A DNA stretch of 9,400 nt from CAIRTT01 sp046075665. Lineage in GTDB: Bacteria; Armatimonadota; Armatimonadia; Armatimonadales; Armatimonadaceae. Where the stretch lies: NCBI GenBank assembly GCA_046075665.1, contig JBJTQN010000334.1:1-9400 (forward strand), read 5' to 3'. The notes beneath the pieces are model-generated. The model was not told where the DNA came from and searched no databases. It saw only the letters and a list, made by a program, of their open reading frames with translations. The translations under genes and the position numbers were made by a program. Shown in pieces: positions 1 to 6,964 of the stretch (within the stretch, counting starts at the first letter, position 1; each line of letters starts with the position of its first letter).

Positions 1-171
1 TTCAATTTCAGCCCCTGAAAATCCGATTGCTTTACGGGCGAGCAGGTCAACATCATGATTGTCAACATCACGTCCGCGTTTACGTAAATGAATCGAAAAA
101 ATCTCCTTACGCTCTGGATGTGCAGGCAAATCGACGAAAAATATCTCGTCAAAGCGGCCTTTGCGCATCAA
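1..171 (-). pseudogene. Continuation of the AAA+ ATPase frame beyond the amber codon (partial, runs off the window)
   Basis: Directly after the TAG at 172-174 the same minus-strand frame reads LMRKGRFDEIFFVDLP, then a segment with LARKAIGFSGAEIE, with no further stop to base 1. This is the expected second region of homology (the Arg residues of the RKGRFDE box) and the beginning of the C-terminal AAA subdomain. The first codons after the stop are TTG and ATG, so a stop-restart that makes a separate C-terminal fragment is formally possible. No ribosome-binding site is visible in front of them. The lack of any further stop or frameshift says the lesion is recent, or is a single-base sequence error. 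The 3' end lies outside the window. Confidence 0.75.
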
Positions 172-1305
172 CTAAGGTGGCAACGCCGATACATCATTCG
201 ATGTCGCGATAACAAAAACAGGCGCCTTTTTATCTTGCATCCAGGAAAGGAATGTTCCAAACACACGACTTGTCGTTCCGCCATCCGAAATGCCGGAGCT
301 CTGCGTACCGCTAAATCCCTTTTCCAGTTCATCAATCCACAGAAGACAAGGCGCTACGGACTCTGCTGTAGCGATTGCTTTCCGCATATTTTCTTCAGAA
401 GAACCAACAATGCCAGCAAATATGCGGCCGACATCGAGGCGCAGCAATGGGAGGCGCCAAAGGCTGGCAATCGCTTTCGCCGTTAGGGACTTACCGCAAC
501 CTTGTACACCTAACAGGAGAATTCCCTTTGGTTCCGGGAGACCATATTCCTTGGCTTTACCGCTGAAGCTTGCCGTCCGCTGGTTCATCCAGTCTTTCAG
601 CAAGTCCATTCCACCGACATCGTTGAATGCTTCGGATGCCCGGTAGTACTCAAGAATGCCTGATTTCCGGATGATTTGTTCTTTTTCTCCGAGAATTACA
701 TCGATGTCAAAGCAACGCTTTTCAACCAGAGACTTTGCGAAGACATTTTCAGCTTCATTACTTGTAAGTCCGCTCGCAGCTTTGAGAACCTGTTCGCGCT
801 GGTCTGTGGACAGACGCACATCCACTTGAGAGTTACCCCGTACGCTCTGGATGATACCTTCGAGGAGACGGTCCAAATCAGTTACAGTAGGAAGCTGGTA
901 ATCAACAACGGTGATTTCTTTCTCGAGTTCCACCGGGAGTTTGAGCATCGGAGAAAGCAATATCAACGTCTTGTAGCTTGTTTTAAGTGCATAGACCAGA
1001 TCCCTTAGTTTCCGTATGACGACGTGGTCTGTCATGAAGGGGTGAAAGTCCTTGAGCAGAAAAACGCTTTGATCGGGGGCAGAGAGAACCTGATCAAGCG
1101 CTGCTATTGGATCCCGCGCTCCAATATTTCCACCGAGTCCACTCGTGATGGTCCATTGGACGAGTTTTTTGCCGCGTCGCTGGCAAATCTCGCGGAGCGC
1201 TTCCTCCACTCGTCTCTCCTCCCACGACACGACATACACAATCGGGTAACGGGCGCGGATGAGCGTTTCCAGCTCCTGGTCAACAGTCGTGGGTTGGTTG
1301 GACAA
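172..1305 (-). CDS. Ycf46-like AAA+ ATPase, N-terminal 377 residues, ended by an in-frame amber codon
   Basis: AAA+ ATPase of the type found in cyanobacteria and plastids as Ycf46; its cellular role is not well defined. Residues 1-215 form the family's non-ATPase N-terminal part (opening with ELETLIRARYPIVYVVSWEE). The AAA module follows: Walker A GVQGCGKS at 266-273, Walker B CLLWIDE at 320-326, sensor-1 Asn370 in VIATSND. The frame stops at TAG (172-174) where the family normally has PPE before the RKGRFDE segment, so this product lacks the arginine-finger region and the small C-terminal AAA subdomain. The same frame continues open to the window edge with perfect family-like sequence, so the full gene would be roughly 500 residues. 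The start is TTG at 1305, supported by a GGGAGA ribosome-binding site (1311-1316) five bases upstream. Transcribed divergently from the zinc-ribbon gene. As written, ATP hydrolysis is unlikely. Family assignment is strong; whether the stop is biological or a sequencing error is open. Confidence 0.85.
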   Translation of the reverse strand: MSNQPTTVDQELETLIRARYPIVYVVSWEERRVEEALREICQRRGKKLVQWTITSGLGGNIGARDPIAALDQVLSAPDQSVFLLKDFHPFMTDHVVIRKLRDLVYALKTSYKTLILLSPMLKLPVELEKEITVVDYQLPTVTDLDRLLEGIIQSVRGNSQVDVRLSTDQREQVLKAASGLTSNEAENVFAKSLVEKRCFDIDVILGEKEQIIRKSGILEYYRASEAFNDVGGMDLLKDWMNQRTASFSGKAKEYGLPEPKGILLLGVQGCGKSLTAKAIASLWRLPLLRLDVGRIFAGIVGSSEENMRKAIATAESVAPCLLWIDELEKGFSGTQSSGISDGGTTSRVFGTFLSWMQDKKAPVFVIATSNDVSALPP

Positions 1306-1337
1306 GCGAATCTCCCAAAGTCAAGTCATTTATTATA
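1306..1337 (-). promoter_or_regulatory. -10 element, short leader and ribosome-binding site of the AAA+ ATPase gene
   Basis: On the minus strand a perfect TATAAT lies at 1337-1332. A transcript would start near 1325 and have a leader of about 20 bases, containing GGGAGA (1316-1311) five bases before the TTG start. No good -35 hexamer is seen; GTCACG lies 18 bases further upstream. The -10 match and the SD spacing are direct observations; promoter activity is inferred. Confidence 0.45.
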
Positions 1338-1436
1338 GCGGTAGCGCACGTTCGTCGTGACACTCATATCAAGACAAGTGCAAGTCCCTTCTCAGCAATT
1401 ACCTGCTTCGAAGCCAATTTCCATAAAGTCATCCGT

Positions 1437-1464
1437 TTGGCAGAGTTCTTGCTTCACTATTCTC
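1437..1464 (+). promoter_or_regulatory. Candidate promoter of the zinc-ribbon gene
   Basis: TTGGCA (1437-1442, 5 of 6 matches to the -35 consensus) is followed after 16 bases by TATTCT (1459-1464, 4 of 6 to the -10 consensus). Transcription would begin near 1471, leaving about 30 bases before the GTG at 1503. If real, this rules out the longer reading that begins at TTG 1437, because that codon would lie inside the -35 box. Confidence 0.3.
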
Positions 1465-1502
1465 CGTCAGGCCGCCGAACCTGGCAGGAGAGAAGACAAA
1501 CG

Positions 1503-2159
1503 GTGTCGATACTTACTACTACGAGAACAAAAAAGCGCACACCCATTGATCCCGTGGGAACCAAACATGGTGGAACAAAGCCTGTTCTTCCAGCAATTAC
1601 CCCGGAAGCAATACAACAGTTCCAAGATCAACTTTATTCGTTATCAGTGTTTGCCTGGCTTCGTTGGCCAGATGGCATCAAGTGTATTCACTGTGGAGCT
1701 GAAGACCCTGGATTCCTTTCTACCCGTCAAATATGGAAGTGCCGGGATCCCCGATGCCGTAAGCAGTTCTCAGCGCGTCGCGATACGTTGTTGGAGGATT
1801 CTCCAATCCTGATCGGCGATTGGCTTGCAGTCCTATGGATGGTAGCAAATCAGCGTGGTGGAGTCAGCTCCTATGACCTCAAGGAACTTTTGGGAGTCAC
1901 CCAGAAGACCGGTTGGTTGATGCTTCGCCGCATTCGCATGGCAGTTCAATACCTGCATGAGACTGGCACTCCGATGCCTAAGCGTGCCAGAACTGAGGCA
2001 GAGCGTTTTGCACGTCTGACAGCACATGTCCTGTTGGTCAGTAATAAGCAGCTGGCGGATGAAGAAGCAGCCGTCGATGCCGGAAAGCCGTTGAGCAATC
2101 CGTTTGCCCGTCGAGGTGCAGACCGCACTGGGCTCCGCTCGATGACCGATGCTGCATAG
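1503..2159 (+). CDS. IS1595-type zinc-ribbon/HTH protein without the DDE transposase domain
   Basis: 218 residues from GTG 1503, preceded by AGGAG (1486-1490). A Zn-ribbon with C61-x2-C64 and C80-x4-C85 (CIHCG and CRDPRCRKQFS) is followed by ARRDTLLEDSPILIGDWL and then VSSYDLKELLGVTQKTGWLM, a helix-turn-helix. This order and wording match the N-terminal part of IS1595/ISXO2-family transposases. In a real transposase the DDE nuclease domain would follow. Here there is only a charged tail with RFARLTAHVLLVSNKQLADE and an Arg-rich end, then TAG. No terminal inverted repeats were found around it. Likely a domesticated DNA-binding protein or regulator; alternatively a truncated transposase remnant, although the clean tail and a good terminator argue for an intact gene. 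A longer start at TTG 1437 is less likely. What it binds cannot be told from the sequence. Confidence 0.8.
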   Translation: MSILTTTRTKKRTPIDPVGTKHGGTKPVLPAITPEAIQQFQDQLYSLSVFAWLRWPDGIKCIHCGAEDPGFLSTRQIWKCRDPRCRKQFSARRDTLLEDSPILIGDWLAVLWMVANQRGGVSSYDLKELLGVTQKTGWLMLRRIRMAVQYLHETGTPMPKRARTEAERFARLTAHVLLVSNKQLADEEAAVDAGKPLSNPFARRGADRTGLRSMTDAA

Positions 2160-2187
2160 ATCTCCATAACTCTCCTGGAATCAAACA

Positions 2188-2221
2188 CTGTCCCGCCCGT
2201 TGGCGGGACAGGTCTTCGTTT
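2188..2221 (+). terminator. Rho-independent terminator after the zinc-ribbon gene
   Basis: A perfect 10-bp stem, CTGTCCCGCC (2188-2197) against GGCGGGACAG (2202-2211), encloses the tetraloop CGTT and is followed by a moderately T-rich tail, GTCTTCGTTT. It lies 28 bases after the TAG of the zinc-ribbon gene and 17 bases before the next ATG. It should separate that gene from the DUF58 operon. Confidence 0.8.
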
Positions 2222-2232
2222 AACGGTACGAT
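2205..2232 (+). promoter_or_regulatory. Candidate leaderless promoter of the DUF58-transglutaminase operon
   Basis: TACGAT (2227-2232) lies exactly six bases before the ATG at 2239. GGGACA (2205-2210, 4 of 6 to the -35 consensus) lies 16 bases upstream and is part of the 3' arm of the terminator. No Shine-Dalgarno sequence precedes the ATG. The expected transcription start falls on or next to the ATG, so the mRNA would be leaderless. The same spacing recurs at 5405/5412 and 7808/7815. Confidence 0.4.
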
Positions 2233-2238
2233 TCCAAA

Positions 2239-3468
2239 ATGACGCTGTGGGAAATTATGGTTGGGTACCCTGGCTCACAGGACATCGATCAACACCCTTA
2301 CTACCCATACCGACTGGCAAAACTTGCCTGGCACGTCTACCATCATAGTTTTACTAAGAACGGGCGATGGTTTCTCGGTGGCACTGCCATCGCGAACATA
2401 TCGTTCACGATGTTCTGGTCATTTGATATCCAGACGTGGATTCTCGCTACAGCCATTAACTGTCTATGGCTACCTGATTTCATCGCGAAGTCTCTTCCCC
2501 TGACCGATTCAGTCAATCTCACCGGTAAGGTCATCATCCGGGCGGGTGAAGCACTAACGCTATCGGCGGCCACGACAGCCTTGTCACCGAACAGTCTTGT
2601 TCACTTTGAACGTCTCCCGCTTGCATTGGTGTCTACACATGATGAAGGATTTGCAGCCACAGAGACTTCTGTAATCCCGATGAGCCTGATTGGACGCTTT
2701 CGGGGGAAGTGGAACGTGCCGGCAATTAGAATCAGCCGTCCTGGCCCCTTCGGCCTCATCGCCCGCTCTCGCGTTGTTACATCAAGTGTCCAAATCACCG
2801 CCCTCCCCTCCGTTCCAGCTGCGAATACATTTGTGATCGCTAATGCGCTCTGCTCTCAGATGAAAGCTGCCCAGAGCAGTGCCATCAAAGCAGGTGATTC
2901 GGGAATCGATGTTATCCGTAACCACTCACCGGGTGATCCAAGTAACCGCATTCACTGGAGGGCATCCAGTCGGAGCGCCGCCACATCCCGGCCGACATTG
3001 CAGGTGCATGTCGCGCAACAGAGTGCTATCGATGGCGTGCATATCGTGATCGATGAACGTGTTTTCACGGATGCCATCTCCAAGTGGCAACACTGGTCAG
3101 GGCGTGGCGTACGCGAACCCTTGCCGATTGAGGACTTTGAAGCGCTTATCAGCCTTGCCTATGCCTGTGCACTGACTGCACTTAAGGACGGCTCGCTCAT
3201 AGCATCGATCAGCAGTCAGCGACAACGGTTTACAGATCTGCACACCCCGGATGACATAGCTGTGGCTTTTGCCAACATTTCGCATTACGAGACCCCATCC
3301 GGCGATGTCGGTAAAGTGCCTGAACCAGCCGTCCCGGATGCCGATGCGTATGTCTTCTCTCTAGTCCCAGAAACCTTGTCCGCAGGCTTGGAATCAAAAC
3401 AGAGACAATCAGTTCTGATTGTTTCGGATTTGCGCGGTGAGGTAACAAAGGTACCGATAAATGCCTAA
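2239..3468 (+). CDS. DUF58 domain-containing membrane protein
   Basis: 409 residues. Two hydrophobic helices near the N-terminus (about 44-60 and 64-82) follow a short cytoplasmic head; the rest is soluble. RPGPFGLIARSR at 168-179 and the family signature SPGDPSNRIHWRAS at 230-243 identify DUF58. A vWA-like region follows (IVIDERV around 269-275). DUF58 proteins usually sit with a MoxR-type AAA ATPase and a transglutaminase-like protein, and the set is thought to act in envelope assembly or maturation; the exact reaction is unknown. Here the transglutaminase partner starts inside the last codons (8-base overlap), indicating translational coupling. No MoxR gene is in the window. ATG 2239 was chosen for its promoter spacing; ATG 2257 is an alternative with no better signal. 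Confidence 0.85.
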   Translation: MTLWEIMVGYPGSQDIDQHPYYPYRLAKLAWHVYHHSFTKNGRWFLGGTAIANISFTMFWSFDIQTWILATAINCLWLPDFIAKSLPLTDSVNLTGKVIIRAGEALTLSAATTALSPNSLVHFERLPLALVSTHDEGFAATETSVIPMSLIGRFRGKWNVPAIRISRPGPFGLIARSRVVTSSVQITALPSVPAANTFVIANALCSQMKAAQSSAIKAGDSGIDVIRNHSPGDPSNRIHWRASSRSAATSRPTLQVHVAQQSAIDGVHIVIDERVFTDAISKWQHWSGRGVREPLPIEDFEALISLAYACALTALKDGSLIASISSQRQRFTDLHTPDDIAVAFANISHYETPSGDVGKVPEPAVPDADAYVFSLVPETLSAGLESKQRQSVLIVSDLRGEVTKVPINA

Positions 3469-5380
3469 TCGGGTATCAAATGCCACTGTCGTCATGACCA
3501 ACATCTCGGTATTGCTGACGGCCCTCGCAGTGATAAGCATGGCTGGCTGGCTACCTCTCCCTATCGGAATCGCCGTATGTTCGCTTATCGCATGCGTCGT
3601 TCGTCCACAGTGGAAAGCTGGTCTGTGGATGTGGATTGCAGCTGCAGCCTTGACTACGCTTGGCGCCATTACGACACCAGATTCATCTCCGATGGAGCTT
3701 CTCCAAATAGGTCCGGCACGCCCGCGAAACCTTTTGATGCAGGCAGCCCTAGCAGGGACATTCGTTAATGCGCTGGCATACCGACAACAAGACCCAAGGC
3801 GTAGTGCCCTTCTAGTAATGATTGGAGTCATTGTCACAGCAACCGGAATCACGAACACATTTTCGCTGCCCGGTAAAATCGCCGCCGGTATCCTTCCACT
3901 CACCGTCGCGATTCTGCTTAGCATAAACAACATTTCTGTCAAACCATCCCCAAAAATACTCCGCTGGCCACTCATGGGGACACTTGGTTTCTTGCTAGCA
4001 TTTGCTGGCAGCACCACGCTGATCTCGTCCAGGAAAGACTTTTTGTATGAGCTCGGCAATCGGATGTTGGATGCACGGTCATCGCCCACAGGAGGCTCAC
4101 GGGGTATTGAACAACCTCAGCTAGGGCCGACATATGGCGATGCCGGAAGCACCGCACGCGTTCTTCATGTTGGTTCACCAAAGCCACTGTATCTACGCCA
4201 GGCTGCCTATACTTCTTACCTTGCGGGTGTGTGGGGACCACCTCTAACATTTCGGAGAATGGCCCCTCTGCCATCCAAGTTCATCGTTGGCACTGATTCG
4301 AATGCCATCTCCATCCTTCGCTACGATGCAACGGACCGTGTTGTCTATATTCCTGCAGAATCGACAGGTATCGTCGCGGATGCCGACAGTAACCTAGCTT
4401 GGGCTCAGGATGACAGCGGACCAATAATCACTGGCCCGGATGCTTCGGCTGAATACGCGGTCATTCTTGGTGCTGCTAACTTCGCTCCAAGGGCTGAGAC
4501 CCTCATGGGTTTGGACTCAGAAGTTCAACAGGATGCATCCCTTGATGTACCCGATGAGCTCTCAGGACCACTGGAGCGTTTTATCGCACGCAATGGCATT
4601 GAGGATGGCTATACGCTTGACACTGCACAAGCCGTAGTCGCAGCGCTTCACCGTGAACACGAGTACTCACTTACCTTTTCTCCCAACCCAGGGGATGCGC
4701 TGGCATCATTTCTGGATTCACCCGGGGATGGTGCCCACTGTGCCTATTTTGCCAGTGCCACGGTGATGTTGCTACGATATCTAGGCTATCCTGCACGCCT
4801 TGTGAGTGGCTTTTATGCCCATGAACCTGCTGGTAATGGGATAACTGTCCGTGGAAGAGATGCTCATGCGTGGGCTGATGTTCACGTACCGGGCAAAGGC
4901 TGGGTGTTGGTCGAAGCCACACCAGCAGCAGGTCTTCCAGCTGGCGATGCTACCAGTGTTGGCTGGCTTTCACGTCTCTGGGAGAAAATCACGGATTCTG
5001 CACGCCAAATTCGAACAGACTTGGAAAATGGCAACGTCACGTTTATTTCCGTGCCATCCACCTTCGTCGCTATCATCCTCGCGTGGTCGTACTTCGCAAA
5101 GCGTCGTCGAATCTCTAAGTCAGGCGTGTCTGACCCTTTTTTCAAGGAATTCGTTCGGATTTACAACCGCATTTGCAATAAGGTTGGCATTCCAAATGTA
5201 GGTAACGAGACGCTAATGCACCATTTCAATACGCATGCCAACAGCTTCGATGAGAGTTTGCGCACCGAAATGCAAAATTGTGTCGCGAACTACGAACAAT
5301 GCCGCTATGGGACTATGGTTGCGGATACAGATGACCTATCAAATCTGCGACGTATCTACCAACGTTTGCGTAAACATTGA
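3461..5380 (+). CDS. TgpA-like membrane transglutaminase/cysteine protease-fold protein
   Basis: 639 residues. An N-terminal block of about six to seven membrane helices (roughly 12-30, 33-48, 54-71, 92-107, 115-134, 138-156, 168-188) corresponds to the DUF3488/TgpA membrane part. A large extracytoplasmic segment contains the transglutaminase core: Cys427 in GAHCAYFASA, His469 in RDAHAW, and WVLVEATP at 481-488, where Glu485 stands in the usual Asp position. One more helix (about 530-545) and a basic stretch, KRRRISK, return the chain to the cytoplasm, where the last 80 residues resemble the DUF4129 tail. Family members cleave or crosslink peptide substrates at the outer face of the membrane; the substrate is unknown. 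It starts eight bases inside the DUF58 gene, with AAAGG nine bases upstream of ATG. Confidence 0.87.
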   Translation: MPNRVSNATVVMTNISVLLTALAVISMAGWLPLPIGIAVCSLIACVVRPQWKAGLWMWIAAAALTTLGAITTPDSSPMELLQIGPARPRNLLMQAALAGTFVNALAYRQQDPRRSALLVMIGVIVTATGITNTFSLPGKIAAGILPLTVAILLSINNISVKPSPKILRWPLMGTLGFLLAFAGSTTLISSRKDFLYELGNRMLDARSSPTGGSRGIEQPQLGPTYGDAGSTARVLHVGSPKPLYLRQAAYTSYLAGVWGPPLTFRRMAPLPSKFIVGTDSNAISILRYDATDRVVYIPAESTGIVADADSNLAWAQDDSGPIITGPDASAEYAVILGAANFAPRAETLMGLDSEVQQDASLDVPDELSGPLERFIARNGIEDGYTLDTAQAVVAALHREHEYSLTFSPNPGDALASFLDSPGDGAHCAYFASATVMLLRYLGYPARLVSGFYAHEPAGNGITVRGRDAHAWADVHVPGKGWVLVEATPAAGLPAGDATSVGWLSRLWEKITDSARQIRTDLENGNVTFISVPSTFVAIILAWSYFAKRRRISKSGVSDPFFKEFVRIYNRICNKVGIPNVGNETLMHHFNTHANSFDESLRTEMQNCVANYEQCRYGTMVADTDDLSNLRRIYQRLRKH

Positions 5381-5405
5381 ATCCAGTAAGTGTAAGTGCT
5401 AGACT
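5377..5405 (+). promoter_or_regulatory. Candidate leaderless promoter of the FAH-SDR operon
   Basis: TTGAAT (5377-5382) and TAGACT (5400-5405) are separated by 17 bases, and six bases after the -10 box comes ATG 5412. No Shine-Dalgarno sequence fits in the short gap. The -35 box overlaps the TGA stop of the transglutaminase gene. The geometry is ideal for a sigma-70-type promoter giving a leaderless mRNA; each box has 4 of 6 consensus matches. Confidence 0.5.
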
Positions 5406-5411
5406 TGGCCT

Positions 5412-6218
5412 ATGCGCATCATTCGATTTCTGACCCAAGCTGGGGAAACCCTGCACGGCATCGCGACAGATGCCTCACTGACCTCTGCACGTGTGTTTTC
5501 GGATGCACCCTGGAATGGTGGAACCGAAACGGGTGAAATCGCACAGGTTGCATCCCTCCTCGCACCTGTCGTTCCGGTAAACATTTTATGTATCGGGCTC
5601 AACTACAAGCGCCATGCCGAAGAGAGTGGGATGCCTGTACCAGAACGGCCATTGTTGTTTATTAAGGCTACATCCACGCTACTGGACCCGGGAGCTGATA
5701 TCGAATTGCCGGCTATCTCTGATGAAGTCGACTACGAATGCGAGCTCGCAATCGTCATCGGTAAGCGTGCAAAGCATGTCTCAGAAGAAGATGCCCTTGA
5801 CTACGTTTACGGTTACACATGCTGTAACGATGTTTCAGCGCGTGACTGGCAGCTTCGCTTGGACAAGCAATGGGCCCGTGGAAAGTCCTTTGACACCTTC
5901 TCTCCCCTTGGTCCGAGCATTGTGACCACGGATGAAATCCCTGACCCAAACAATTTAGCTATTTCGACACGGGTTAACGGTGAGACGCTGCAGTCCAGTC
6001 ATACATCCGACATGATTTTTAACGTCCGACATATCATCAGTTATCTGTCACAAGGGCTCACTCTGCTCCCGGGAACCGTCATCCTGACTGGAACACCTGA
6101 GGGCGTTGGGATGGGACGAACACCTAAGCGCTGGCTGAACCCAGGGGATGTCTGCGAAATTGACATTGAAGGCATTGGTGTGCTCCGAAATACATGTGTT
6201 GCTGAGGTGGTGGTATGA
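5412..6218 (+). CDS. Fumarylacetoacetate hydrolase (FAH) family protein, probable 2,4-diketo-3-deoxy-sugar-acid hydrolase
   Basis: 268 residues, the usual length for short FAH-family enzymes. The catalytic domain begins at GLNYKRHAEE (about 62-71). Metal ligands are expected at Glu109 and Glu111 (DYECELAIVIGK) and Asp140 (CCNDVSARD); Lys158 lies in RGKSFDTFSPLGP, and TGTPEGVG at 226-233 closes the active site. Members cleave C-C bonds in acylpyruvate-like compounds with Mg or Mn. The partner SDR gene overlaps by four bases (ATGA) and resembles 2-keto-3-deoxy-L-fuconate dehydrogenases. In the non-phosphorylated L-fucose and L-rhamnose pathways such a dehydrogenase makes the diketo acid that an FAH hydrolase splits into pyruvate and lactate. 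That pairing suggests this role; acylpyruvate or oxaloacetate-type activity is the alternative. Confidence 0.85.
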   Translation: MRIIRFLTQAGETLHGIATDASLTSARVFSDAPWNGGTETGEIAQVASLLAPVVPVNILCIGLNYKRHAEESGMPVPERPLLFIKATSTLLDPGADIELPAISDEVDYECELAIVIGKRAKHVSEEDALDYVYGYTCCNDVSARDWQLRLDKQWARGKSFDTFSPLGPSIVTTDEIPDPNNLAISTRVNGETLQSSHTSDMIFNVRHIISYLSQGLTLLPGTVILTGTPEGVGMGRTPKRWLNPGDVCEIDIEGIGVLRNTCVAEVVV

Positions 6219-6961
6219 GCGCTCTTCGCCTCGATGGCAAGCATGCCGTTGTAACAGGGGGAGCAAGTGGGATTGGACAAGCGATTGTCGATCGGCTAGC
6301 CGAATTCGGTGCCCGGGTAACCGTCCTCGATCTGACTGCCAGAGATGGTTTTCCGTTTAGAATCATCCCCACGGATGTCAGTAATCCTGAGTCTGTTTCT
6401 GATGCGTTTGCCGCAATCGATGAAATCGCTCCAGTCGATATTCTCGTATGTTCAGCTGGCATCGGTTTTGTCGGAAACATTCTTGGTACAACGCCGGAAA
6501 AGTTTGACCAGCTCATGGGGGTAAATGCGCGCGGCGTGTTTCTGTGTAACCAGCAGGTAATCAAGCGCCTGACGGAATCCGGTCGCCCGGGTGCCATCGT
6601 AAATATCTGCTCCATCGCAGCCAAAGTCAGTCTCGCAGAGCGCTTTGCCTACAGTGCAACCAAGGGTGCGGTCTTGATGATGACAAAGTCGATCGCACAG
6701 GACTATATCCACCAGGGAATCCGTTGTAACTGTGTCTGCCCGGCCAGGGTGCACACGCCGTTTGTTGATGCCTATCTTGCAAAGAACTACCCGGGGCAGG
6801 AAGCTGAAAAGCTTGCCGAGCTTAGTTCAGCACAGCCAATTGGCCGCATGGGTAAGACATCGGAAATAGCATCAATGGTGCATTACCTCTGCTCGGATGA
6901 AGCATCGTATATAACGGGTGCTGACTACGATGTGGATGGCGGCACATTGGCGATGCGCTAA
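6215..6961 (+). CDS. SDR-family dehydrogenase, probable 2-keto-3-deoxy-L-fuconate (or related sugar acid) dehydrogenase
   Basis: 248 residues, a classical short-chain dehydrogenase. Nucleotide-binding TGGASGIG is at 14-21. Asp39 at the end of the second strand (VTVLDL) favours NAD over NADP. CSAG at 79-82 takes the place of NNAG, Asn104 is present, and the catalytic Ser133, Tyr146 and Lys150 (YSATK) are intact. The C-terminal wording, ARVHTPFVDAYLAKNYPGQE and QPIGRMGK, is like SDRs assigned to 2-keto-3-deoxy-L-fuconate oxidation. Translationally coupled to the FAH gene by a four-base overlap, supporting consecutive pathway steps. The upstream dehydratase, sugar dehydrogenase and transporter are not in the window. 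Family is certain; substrate is inferred. Confidence 0.85.
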   Translation: MSALRLDGKHAVVTGGASGIGQAIVDRLAEFGARVTVLDLTARDGFPFRIIPTDVSNPESVSDAFAAIDEIAPVDILVCSAGIGFVGNILGTTPEKFDQLMGVNARGVFLCNQQVIKRLTESGRPGAIVNICSIAAKVSLAERFAYSATKGAVLMMTKSIAQDYIHQGIRCNCVCPARVHTPFVDAYLAKNYPGQEAEKLAELSSAQPIGRMGKTSEIASMVHYLCSDEASYITGADYDVDGGTLAMR

Positions 6962-6964
6962 CGG

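Noticed and set aside
1437..1502. TTG start at 1437 for the zinc-ribbon protein, adding 22 residues
   Set aside because: No ribosome-binding site precedes it, the extra residues do not look family-like, and the codon falls in a good -35 box; GTG 1503 has AGGAG upstream.
1357..1812. 151-codon plus-strand frame overlapping the start of the zinc-ribbon gene
   Set aside because: It overlaps the zinc-ribbon coding region in another frame and shows no motif.
172..2159. General reassignment of TAG to an amino acid
   Set aside because: The zinc-ribbon gene ends in TAG at 2157-2159, and reading through it runs into the terminator hairpin, so TAG works as a stop here.
1306..2238. Intact IS1595 insertion with terminal repeats
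   Set aside because: No matching terminal inverted repeats or target duplications were seen around the zinc-ribbon gene, and the DDE domain is absent.
3409..4089. 226-codon open frame on the minus strand opposite the DUF58/transglutaminase junction
   Set aside because: It is antisense to clearly coding sequence with recognised domains and has no recognisable motifs of its own.
6124..6624. 166-codon minus-strand open frame opposite the SDR gene
   Set aside because: It is a shadow of the SDR frame; low-complexity Ser/Thr/Pro-rich translation and no domain.
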